Below are positions 26,020-33,577 of a stretch of DNA of 64,000 bases, piece by piece. Position numbers and translations under genes: made by a program. Position 1 is the first letter of the stretch; each line of letters begins with the position of its first letter. Source of the stretch: Cytophagales bacterium. GTDB lineage: Bacteria; Bacteroidota; Bacteroidia; Cytophagales; Cyclobacteriaceae. The notes beneath the pieces are model-generated. The model had not been told where the DNA came from and ran no database searches. It saw nothing but the letters and a program-made list of their open reading frames with translations. The stretch spans positions 1-64,000 of the forward strand of contig JANYHI010000068.1 in the NCBI GenBank assembly GCA_025359125.1, read 5' to 3'.

Positions 26020-27657
26020 ATGACAAATAAATACTTACTCTTACTAGTTTTTCAAGCAAGTATTTTTTGTTTTTCTTGTACCTCCACCAACCCAACACCT
26101 AAAAATCAAGATCCGTTTGCCTTAAATAACTTTTCACTAGATAACCGGCCCACTTCCTATACCTATCCGAGCACCTCTATAAATCCCATTTTGAAGATTA
26201 GATTTTCAGAACCTGTAGATAAGTCAACCGCAATGTCTGGAATTACTTTATCCAACTCCTTTGGAGATATTCCCTTGCAATTTTCTTACAGTAATCAGGA
26301 CAGCACGGTTGTCATTCAAACCGTTAGCCCATTAAACTATTTAAGTATTTATTTTTTTACTGTTTCAAAATATTTTAAATCGGCTTCTCAAAAAGCATTT
26401 GATTCAAATACCGTTATTAAAATCATAACTCAAATTGATCCTGCACCAAAATTTCCAACCATCACAGATGATGAGCTTCTTACCAAAACTCAACAAAAGA
26501 CATTTCAATATTTTTATGACTTTGCCCACCCGGCCAGTGGCATGGCGCGCGAGCGAAATACTTCTGGTAATACGGTAACTACTGGGGGCACCGGCTTCGG
26601 CATTATGGCCTTAGTGGTAGGCATGGAGCGTAATTTTATTACACGCCAACAAGGCGTTCAACAAATCAATAAGATTGTAACTTTTCTGCAAAAGGCCGAT
26701 CGCTTTCATGGAGCGTGGTCGCATTGGGTAGATGGCAATACCGGCAAAGTAATTCCCTTCAGCACCAAAGATAACGGTGGCGATTTAGTGGAGACCTCCT
26801 TTTTAGTTCAAGGCTTGCTCACCGCGCGTCAATATTTAAACTCAACCGATACGGTCGGAAATAATCTGATCAATAGAATCAGCACCTTATGGCAAACCGT
26901 TGAGTGGGACTGGTATAGAAAAAACAATGAACAAGTGTTGTACTGGCATTGGTCGCCCAACTACAATTGGGATATGAACTTTCCGCTGTACGGATATTTT
27001 GAGGAACAAATCACGTATGTGTTAGCGGCCTCATCGCCCACCCACAGTATACCGAAGAGTGTATACACAAATGGGTTTGCAAAAAATGGGGCCATTAAAA
27101 CAGGCAACACCTACTACGGAATAAAATTACCACTGGGCACACCCAGCCCACTTTTTTGGGTGCAATACTCTTACCTCGGTTTAAACCCGCACTTTACGGA
27201 TGACTATGTCAACTATTGGGAACAAAATGTAAATGCATCAAAGATTAATTATGCGTATTGTGTAGCAAATCCTAAAAAGTATCCCAACTATAGTGCTGAT
27301 TGTTGGGGCTTAACAGCTAGTGATAATCAAGTAGGGTATAATGCACATTCGCCCGAAAATGATTTGGGAGTAATTACACCAACGGCTGCATTATCTTCTT
27401 TTCCTTACACACCGGTAGAATCGATGCGCGCGCTCAAGTTTTTTTATTATACTTTAGGCGATAAGATGTGGGGCACATATGGTTTCTATGATGCTTTTAA
27501 CATTTCAGAAGCCTGGACGGCTACTTCTTATTTGGCAATCGATCAGGGCCCGATTGTGGTGATGATTGAAAATTATAGAACAGGCCTTTTGTGGAATTTA
27601 TTTATGTCGGCACCCGAAGTGCAGGCAGGCACGGTGAAGTTGGGATTTGTTTATTGA
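26020..27657 (+). CDS. GH144-type lipoprotein with N-terminal Ig-like domain
   Basis: A 545-residue lipoprotein: lipobox FSC (Cys19-20 region), an Ig-like Big_5/SbsA-type domain (about 38-140, ILKIRFSEPVDKSTAMSGI), then the glycoamylase-type barrel with TQQKTFQYFYDFAHP, TGGTGFGIMALVVGMERNF, VETSFLVQGLL, ASSPTHSIPKSVY, WGLTASDNQ and AIDQGPIVVMIENYRTGLLW. It is the paralogue of the protein at 16.9 kb, but with an added domain and a longer barrel segment. Such two-enzyme sets usually divide surface cutting and periplasmic trimming; here both are lipoproteins. The likely reaction is endo-hydrolysis of beta-1,2-glucan, from family knowledge and the GH3 neighbour. Confidence 0.85.
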   Translation: MTNKYLLLLVFQASIFCFSCTSTNPTPKNQDPFALNNFSLDNRPTSYTYPSTSINPILKIRFSEPVDKSTAMSGITLSNSFGDIPLQFSYSNQDSTVVIQTVSPLNYLSIYFFTVSKYFKSASQKAFDSNTVIKIITQIDPAPKFPTITDDELLTKTQQKTFQYFYDFAHPASGMARERNTSGNTVTTGGTGFGIMALVVGMERNFITRQQGVQQINKIVTFLQKADRFHGAWSHWVDGNTGKVIPFSTKDNGGDLVETSFLVQGLLTARQYLNSTDTVGNNLINRISTLWQTVEWDWYRKNNEQVLYWHWSPNYNWDMNFPLYGYFEEQITYVLAASSPTHSIPKSVYTNGFAKNGAIKTGNTYYGIKLPLGTPSPLFWVQYSYLGLNPHFTDDYVNYWEQNVNASKINYAYCVANPKKYPNYSADCWGLTASDNQVGYNAHSPENDLGVITPTAALSSFPYTPVESMRALKFFYYTLGDKMWGTYGFYDAFNISEAWTATSYLAIDQGPIVVMIENYRTGLLWNLFMSAPEVQAGTVKLGFVY

Positions 27658-27742
27658 GATTTTTTTGGGCAGTAAAAGAAAGTCAATAGTGCTTCAATGC
27701 TAACAATAGTATCATCTCACCTCTAACTAAACGTACAGAGTT

Positions 27743-30028
27743 ATGCACACCCGAATTCTTTCCATCATCATTTTATTTTTCCTAATCGCGTCTTGCTCCA
27801 AGCCTTCTAAGCCAACCGATCGCATGACTTTTGTTGTCGACTCGATTATGAACCAACTTACGTTGGATGAAAAAATCGGACAACTAAATTTACCTTCATC
27901 GGGCGATATGATTACCGGAGAAACTGGTAGCTCTGACATTGCAAAAAAAATTGAGAAGGGTATGGTGGGCGGTTTGTTCAATATCAAATCAGTTGCTAAG
28001 ATCAAAGAAGTGCAAAAGATAGCAGTTGAAAAAAGTCGGACAAAAATTCCTCTCATTTTTGGGATGGATGTAATTCATGGTTACGAAAGTGTATTTCCGA
28101 TTCCGCTAGGGTTAAGCTGCTCTTGGGATATGAAGTTGATTGAGCAAAGTGCACGCATTGCCGCACAAGAAGCAAGTGCCGATGGAATTAATTGGACGTA
28201 TTCTCCTATGGTAGATATTTCTCGCGATGCACGCTGGGGAAGAATTTCGGAAGGCAGTGGAGAAGATCCCTATCTCGGTTCTGAAATTGCCAGTGCTATG
28301 GTGAGAGGTTATCAGGGCAACGATCTTACTGCAAATAACACGATCATGTCTTGCGTAAAGCATTACGCGTTGTATGGTGCTGCCGAATCGGGTCGTGATT
28401 ACAACACCGTTGATATGAGTAAGCATCGAATGTACAATGAATATCTACCTCCCTATAAAGCAGCTATTGATGCCGGGGCGGGAAGTATCATGGCTTCATT
28501 TAATGAGATTGATGCCGTGCCGGCCACTGCGAATAGATGGTTGCTCACAGATGTGCTACGAAATGAATGGGGCTTTAAAGGATTTGTAGTTTCAGATTAT
28601 ACTGGTGTGAGTGAGATGGTGAATCATGGATACGGAGATCTTCAGTATGTTTCTGCAAAGGCATTAGAAGCAGGCTTAGATATGGATATGGTAAGCGAAG
28701 GATTATTAACTACGCTGACCAAATCTGTAAAAGAAGGAAAGATATCAGAAAAGCAAATTAATGAGGCGTGCAGGCGAATATTGGAAGCAAAATATAAGTT
28801 AGGATTATTTAAAGATCCGTATAAATATTGTGACGATGTTCGAGCGAAGTCAGAAGTGTTTACTGCCGCTAATAGAGCAACAGCACGAAGTACTGCGGCA
28901 CAAAGTTTTGTATTGTTGAAAAACGAAGGGCAAATTCTTCCCATAAAAAAATCAAGTACTATTGCTTTGATAGGACCATTGGCAGATTCAAAAGAAAATA
29001 TGACTGGCACCTGGAGCGTGGCCGCTCGCTTTGCTGAATCTATTTCAGTACGCGATGGATTACAAAAAGCTGTTGGAGCAAATGTAAAAATCTTATATGC
29101 AAAGGGATCTAATTTAGATGAAGATGAGGCTATTGAAGAACGAGCAACTATGTTTGGCAAAACGTTACATCGCGATAAAAGGTCAGCAGAAGAGATGCGC
29201 AACGAAGCCATTAAGATTGCAAAAAGTGCAGATGTAATTGTAGCCGCAGTTGGCGAAGCGGCAGAAATGAGTGGCGAAGCATCGAGCCGAGTGAATATTC
29301 AAATACCGGAAGCTCAAAAGGATTTATTAAAAGCATTACTAAAAACAGGAAAACCGGTGGTGCTTGTATTATTTACTGGTCGCCCACTCATTTTAAAATG
29401 GGAGTCTGAAAATATTCCAGCCATTTTAAATGTTTGGTTTGGCGGCAGCGAAGCAGGCGATGCGATTGCAGATGTATTGTTTGGCGATGTAAATCCTTCA
29501 GGGAAGTTGACAACCACTTTTCCACAGCATGTGGGTCAGTTGCCTATGTATTATGCTCAAAAAAACACGGGCCGCCCATTAGGTAACGATAAGTGGTTTC
29601 AAAAATTCAGATCTAATTACTTAGATGTTTCAAACGAACCCGTTTATCCATTTGGATTTGGGTTAAGTTATACTAATTTCTCTTATGGAGATATTAAATT
29701 GAGTAAGACGGAAATGTCTGCGGAAGATTCCGTCAGCGTATCGATCGATGTTACTAATAACGGATCCTATGAGGGAGCAGAAGTGGTACAGCTTTACATT
29801 CGTGATTTAGTAGGTTCTGTTACGCGCCCTGTAAAAGAATTGAAGGGCTTTCAAAAAATTAATTTGAAAGCCGGAGAAACCAAGCATGTGAGTTTTATGA
29901 TTTTAAACAAAACACTCTCGTTTTATAGACAAGACTTAACCTTTGGCAGCGAGCCCGGAAAATTCCTGTTTATGATAGGAGGAAACTCAAGAGATGTGAA
30001 GCAGCTAGAATTTACATTGAGGCCATAG
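27743..30028 (+). CDS. GH3 beta-glucosidase, periplasmic lipoprotein (BglX-type)
   Basis: A 761-residue GH3 enzyme. The signal has the lipobox IASC (Cys16-18 region). GH3 N-terminal barrel: DEKIGQLN, FGMDVIHGYESVFPIPLG, SPMVDISRDARWGRISEG, and the nucleophile Asp285 in VVSDYTG. The C-terminal sandwich has AVGEAAEMSGEASSR (candidate acid/base Glu near 511), then a fibronectin-III-like domain (FGFGLSYTNF onward). GH3 enzymes of this shape remove terminal glucose; a Bacteroides member encoded with GH144-type genes acts on beta-1,2-gluco-oligosaccharides. It would convert sophoro-oligosaccharides to glucose. It is the last gene of the locus and converges on gapN with 7 nt between stops. Confidence 0.93.
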   Translation: MHTRILSIIILFFLIASCSKPSKPTDRMTFVVDSIMNQLTLDEKIGQLNLPSSGDMITGETGSSDIAKKIEKGMVGGLFNIKSVAKIKEVQKIAVEKSRTKIPLIFGMDVIHGYESVFPIPLGLSCSWDMKLIEQSARIAAQEASADGINWTYSPMVDISRDARWGRISEGSGEDPYLGSEIASAMVRGYQGNDLTANNTIMSCVKHYALYGAAESGRDYNTVDMSKHRMYNEYLPPYKAAIDAGAGSIMASFNEIDAVPATANRWLLTDVLRNEWGFKGFVVSDYTGVSEMVNHGYGDLQYVSAKALEAGLDMDMVSEGLLTTLTKSVKEGKISEKQINEACRRILEAKYKLGLFKDPYKYCDDVRAKSEVFTAANRATARSTAAQSFVLLKNEGQILPIKKSSTIALIGPLADSKENMTGTWSVAARFAESISVRDGLQKAVGANVKILYAKGSNLDEDEAIEERATMFGKTLHRDKRSAEEMRNEAIKIAKSADVIVAAVGEAAEMSGEASSRVNIQIPEAQKDLLKALLKTGKPVVLVLFTGRPLILKWESENIPAILNVWFGGSEAGDAIADVLFGDVNPSGKLTTTFPQHVGQLPMYYAQKNTGRPLGNDKWFQKFRSNYLDVSNEPVYPFGFGLSYTNFSYGDIKLSKTEMSAEDSVSVSIDVTNNGSYEGAEVVQLYIRDLVGSVTRPVKELKGFQKINLKAGETKHVSFMILNKTLSFYRQDLTFGSEPGKFLFMIGGNSRDVKQLEFTLRP

Positions 30029-30035
30029 CCATTGC

Positions 30036-31655
30036 CTAAATAATATAATCCGTACTTAAAAATGCAGATTCTCTGTTGCGGATAATATTGTTGATGATCA
30101 ATTTATTTTTATCTGTACTTTTAGTTGCCACAATCGTTCGGATAGAAAATACTCGCAGTGCATCGGCAATAGAAAGGGTACCTTCGGCAGAATCTTTTCT
30201 TCCATTGAAGGGAAACGTATCGGGCCCGCGTTGCGACTGTGTATTCAAATTAATTCTGCCAACTTGATTGACAAATGCATCCATCATCTTGGCCAATCGC
30301 TTTGAATCCTTTCCAAATAAACTTACCTGTTGCCCAAAGTGCGAGTTGACAACATAGTTAATGGGTTCATCATCATCTTTAAAAGGAACGATTGGCACTA
30401 CAGGGCCAAATTGCTCTTCGCTATAAATATTCATTTTTTCATTTACCGGATAAAGTACGGCCGGGTAGAAAAATGATTCCAAAATTTCTCCGCCATTTTC
30501 ATTTAATACTTTCGCGCCATACAGTTTGGCATTATCTACCAATCCTTTCAGGTAATCTGTTTTACCTGGCTCAGGCAATGGAGTGAGTCCTACGCCCGCA
30601 TCCCATGGCATGCCGGGTTTTAATTTTTTTAATTCCGCCAAATAGCGTTGAGTAAATTCTTCTACAATAGATTGATGAACAAACAATATTTTCAGTGCCG
30701 TACATCGCTGTCCGTTAAAAGAAAGAGAACCTGTTATACACTCGGCCACAGCATTAGTCAAATCAGCATCAGATAAAACAATAGCTGGATTTTTAGCGTC
30801 TAATCCTAAAATAGATTTTAACCGATGTGGTTTAGGATGAAGCCTTTTTAATTCATTCGCGCCTTTGTTCGTTCCGATGAAAGCAAAGACATCTATTTTT
30901 CCCGTTTCCATTAGCGCACCCACGGTATCGCGGCCACGACCGTAAATAATATTAATTACACCAGACGGAAAACTATCGCGGAATGCTTCTAGCAACGGCC
31001 TAATTAAAAGTACACCATACTTTGCTGGCTTAAAAACTACTGTGTTGCCCATGATGAGCGCAGGGATTAACGTTGTAAAGGTTTCGTTAAGCGGATAATT
31101 GAACGGCCCCATACATAAAGCAACACCCAATGGCACTCTTCTTATCTGAGCCATAAACCCTTGCTCTTCTATTAAATTAGCGGCACGCTTGTCTTGGTCT
31201 TTAAGAGCTTTGATCGTGTCAACAATGTAATCGCACGTGCGATCAAATTCTTTTTCTGAATCTTTTAATGATTTACCGATTTCCCACATCAATAGTTTTA
31301 CTACATCAGCACGTTTCGTGCGCATAGCCAGTAAAAAATTTTCTACGTGTTCAATGCGCTTGGCAACGCTCATAGTAGGCCATGCACCGTGTCCTAAATC
31401 GTAAGCCGCAACGGCTGCGTCCAACGCTTCAAGTGCCTCGTATTTTGTTAGCAGGGGTGTGCTTCCAATAATTTTTTGAGAAAGTTTATTTTCACTTTTA
31501 ATATAAACGGGGCTTGCCACCGGATTTAAAGTTCCCTTCCATTGGCGTAGCGTTCCGTTGATAAGATATTCTCTTTGTTCTAAATAAGAATCTAGTTGAT
31601 ATTGTTCAGGTATAGAAGATTCTTCCGGAAACAGGTTTGATAAAAAATTGTTCAT
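30036..31655 (-). CDS. gapN: NADP-dependent non-phosphorylating glyceraldehyde-3-phosphate dehydrogenase
   Basis: Aldehyde dehydrogenase of 539 residues, which oxidises glyceraldehyde 3-phosphate directly to 3-phosphoglycerate and yields NADPH without ATP. The Rossmann part has PLGVALCMGPFNYPLNE and FKPAKYG; the catalytic Cys318 is in FNGQRCTALK. The place of the usual LELGGK motif, which supplies the general-base Glu, reads LGLDAK here. This variant seems to be shared by the Bacteroidota GapN branch, but it is worth noting. The family assignment rests on overall pattern and length (539, longer than ordinary ALDHs). deoC lies upstream on the same strand with a 37-nt gap, suggesting a two-gene operon that feeds glyceraldehyde 3-phosphate to GapN. 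Confidence 0.82.
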   Translation of the reverse strand: MNNFLSNLFPEESSIPEQYQLDSYLEQREYLINGTLRQWKGTLNPVASPVYIKSENKLSQKIIGSTPLLTKYEALEALDAAVAAYDLGHGAWPTMSVAKRIEHVENFLLAMRTKRADVVKLLMWEIGKSLKDSEKEFDRTCDYIVDTIKALKDQDKRAANLIEEQGFMAQIRRVPLGVALCMGPFNYPLNETFTTLIPALIMGNTVVFKPAKYGVLLIRPLLEAFRDSFPSGVINIIYGRGRDTVGALMETGKIDVFAFIGTNKGANELKRLHPKPHRLKSILGLDAKNPAIVLSDADLTNAVAECITGSLSFNGQRCTALKILFVHQSIVEEFTQRYLAELKKLKPGMPWDAGVGLTPLPEPGKTDYLKGLVDNAKLYGAKVLNENGGEILESFFYPAVLYPVNEKMNIYSEEQFGPVVPIVPFKDDDEPINYVVNSHFGQQVSLFGKDSKRLAKMMDAFVNQVGRINLNTQSQRGPDTFPFNGRKDSAEGTLSIADALRVFSIRTIVATKSTDKNKLIINNIIRNRESAFLSTDYII

Positions 31656-31692
31656 GGTGTCAGTTTAGTGACCCCAAGTTAATGATCTTACA

Positions 31693-32340
31693 TCAAACTC
31701 CCACAAGGGAAATTCCAGATGAAGTACCCAATCGATCGGCACCGGCTTCGATCAATTCAATGGCTTGTTCCTTTGTTTTGATTCCTCCCGATGCTTTAAT
31801 GCCAACATGTGGTGGAACGGAATTTCGCATTAGTTTAACATGTTCTGCTGTGGCACCATTTGGCGCAAAGCCTGTTGATGTTTTAACAAAATCCGCTCCG
31901 GCATCTGCGCAAAGCTTGCTGGCTTCTATTATTTCTTTATCAGATAAATAAGCCGTTTCGATAATTACTTTTAAAATTTTTTGATAATCGTGAGCGAGCT
32001 TACTGCATTTGGCAATTTCTATTTTCGTCCACGGAATGCCTGTTTTAAAAGATGATAAATTCATTACTACATCAATCTCATCGGCTCCATTATCAATGGC
32101 GCGTTGTATTTCATCCAGTTTTGTCTCTGCCATAGAATAACCCAGCGGAAATCCAGCAACGGTTACGAGTAAAACTTTTTCATTTCCAATTTCTCGTTGT
32201 GCTCTCTTTACCCAGAAAGGAGGAACACAAATCCCTAAAAAATTATATTGCTTTGCTTCTTCTACAAGTTGATCAATATTTTTACCTGTAAGCGTAGGGC
32301 TAAGGTTCGTGTGTTCAATATAGAGGCAGAGATTTTGCAA
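31693..32340 (-). CDS. deoC: deoxyribose-phosphate aldolase
   Basis: A 215-residue class I aldolase that splits 2-deoxyribose 5-phosphate into acetaldehyde and glyceraldehyde 3-phosphate. Present are YIEHTNLSPT at the start, VVMNLSSFKTG, VIIETAYL, and the Schiff-base lysine in FVKTSTGFAPNGAT, then GIKASGGIKT. No ATG is available upstream or near the conserved start; TTG at 32340 is the best start and lies about 23 nt after a TATCTTTG promoter element. One product, glyceraldehyde 3-phosphate, is the substrate of the downstream gapN product. The length is typical. Confidence 0.95.
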   Translation of the reverse strand: MQNLCLYIEHTNLSPTLTGKNIDQLVEEAKQYNFLGICVPPFWVKRAQREIGNEKVLLVTVAGFPLGYSMAETKLDEIQRAIDNGADEIDVVMNLSSFKTGIPWTKIEIAKCSKLAHDYQKILKVIIETAYLSDKEIIEASKLCADAGADFVKTSTGFAPNGATAEHVKLMRNSVPPHVGIKASGGIKTKEQAIELIEAGADRLGTSSGISLVGV

Positions 32341-32362
32341 CAGAAAATATTTTTTTGCTTTA

Positions 32363-32370
32363 CAAAGATA
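32363..32370 (-). promoter_or_regulatory. -7 element of the deoC promoter
   Basis: On the minus strand this reads TATCTTTG, a perfect TAnnTTTG. It lies 23 nt upstream of the TTG start of deoC and supports that start. No good -33 TTTG is seen at the usual spacing. Confidence 0.5.
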
Positions 32371-32406
32371 GTGATCCGATTATCAAGTTCTTTTACTCTC
32401 AAGTAG

Positions 32407-32781
32407 CTAATGCCGAATGCTACACTCTTTGCAATATTTCATTTCGTACGGTTTGTGTTTTTTAGGTTTGTTTTTGTGGCCGAAATAGGTGAAGTCTGCA
32501 TATTGAGGCTTTGCCAATTTTTTCAGTATGCGTTGTTTCTCTTTAGCGGCTTCTTCTACACGTTGATAAAATTCGTAGCGGGCGGTGTTTTCAACTTTTG
32601 GTTTCCGAAATAGAAGTCTTTGTCTTCTTTTGTCTTTACGAGATACGTGCACTCGATGTGTTTTTTCCTCTGCCACGTTTGGTTGAGGAACCCTGTCGCC
32701 CTTCGTATTAGTTTGGCCAACCGCATACAAAGGCAACGCCAATGTTGCGAAGGCATAAAAAAACCTCCACTTATTTTGCAT
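32407..32781 (-). CDS. small basic secreted protein of unknown function
   Basis: A 124-residue protein with a signal peptide (FFYAFATLALPLYAVGQ) and a very basic body: KDKRRQRLLFRKPK, AAKEKQRILKKLAKP, HKNKPKKHKPYE, and a C-terminal CKEC pair. No known domain is recognised. The ATG codon sits in the loop of a terminator-like hairpin (32763-32790), which would hide it in the transcript; there is no good alternative start that keeps the signal peptide. It follows the nuclease gene on the same strand by about 48 nt. The frame is coherent and the signal peptide makes a real gene likely. Confidence 0.6.
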   Translation of the reverse strand: MQNKWRFFYAFATLALPLYAVGQTNTKGDRVPQPNVAEEKTHRVHVSRKDKRRQRLLFRKPKVENTARYEFYQRVEEAAKEKQRILKKLAKPQYADFTYFGHKNKPKKHKPYEMKYCKECSIRH

Positions 32782-32790
32782 AGTGGAGGT
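32763..32790 (-). terminator. terminator-like hairpin enclosing a start codon
   Basis: On the minus strand ACCTCCACT, a 10-nt loop starting with ATG, AGTGGAGGT, then seven T residues: the form of an intrinsic terminator. It follows the nuclease gene by about 40 nt and overlaps the first codons of the basic secreted protein, so it is either the nuclease terminator or an attenuator of the next gene. Confidence 0.75.
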
Positions 32791-32829
32791 ATAACGGGTT
32801 TTACTAAATAATATTTTAGGTGGGGCTCA

Positions 32830-33339
32830 TCAGCTTGTTTTAAACTGCGTCATAGTTTGTTGTCTTCTAAAAATCCAAGGAGGCGTAGGCTCTTGTTCTT
32901 TCCAAAGACCCTTGCCTTTTTCGCGCGATTTTTCTTTGATGGCTTCCAGTTCGGCTATGGGATTTCTTTCTGCAGTCCATGCTAATCCAGCCTCCAACAA
33001 TTTTTCTCTTGTATCTTCTCCATTCACTGTTAATATCCCTAATCTATTTCCTAGTCTGTCTTTACCTTGTATTTCAATATTTACACTTTTATTCAGAATA
33101 AGTTTTTCTAAAAATTTCTTTGCCTCTTCACCATATTCTTGATTTAGTTCGGGGCTATCTATTCCAAAAAGAAGAATCTTGTAGGTTTCGTTTTCAGCAG
33201 TAAAAACTTCTAAGGTATTACCATCTACTATTGTAATTACTTTTCCGGTGATTGTTTCTGCCCACAATATGGAAGACATCAACAATCCTAAAATGGCGAA
33301 CCCTACACACCTCATAATCATTTTCATTTTAGTGTTCAT
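32830..33339 (-). CDS. thermonuclease-family (SNase-like) secreted nuclease
   Basis: A 169-residue protein with a signal peptide (residues about 1-27, ending SILWAET) and a single staphylococcal-nuclease domain. Family landmarks: KVITIVDGNTLEVF, LLFGIDSPELNQEYGEEAK and DRLGNRLGILTVNGEDTREKLLEAGLAWT. The Arg/Asp/Glu positions of the calcium site (GIDSPE, DRLGNRL) are broadly kept, although the first catalytic Arg (usually R-I-D-A-P) is replaced by GIDSP. It should cut DNA or RNA outside the cytoplasm. Similar proteins are also used in DNA scavenging. It is followed by a terminator-like hairpin. Confidence 0.85.
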   Translation of the reverse strand: MNTKMKMIMRCVGFAILGLLMSSILWAETITGKVITIVDGNTLEVFTAENETYKILLFGIDSPELNQEYGEEAKKFLEKLILNKSVNIEIQGKDRLGNRLGILTVNGEDTREKLLEAGLAWTAERNPIAELEAIKEKSREKGKGLWKEQEPTPPWIFRRQQTMTQFKTS

Positions 33340-33577
33340 GCTGTAAAGATGATACCTGTAACCTACAATTCACCGACCAAAACAACCGTTTGCTGACCAG
33401 TGTAAGATTGAACCTTGAAAATCATTTCAAGTGTTACCAAACGACCTTTTTTGACGGAAATGATTAAACAAAAGAGTGAAGGAATGGCAACGGATGTACT
33501 TTCTTTTTCGCAAAAAAGAAGAATAGAAAAAATTATTTTCCCGAAAAGGAAAAAGTTAATCTCAAATAGAGATAATT

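Noticed and set aside
28642-29211. Long minus-strand frame (about 190 codons) inside the GH3 gene
   Set aside because: Antisense to conserved GH3 sequence; composition is that of a complementary-strand shadow.
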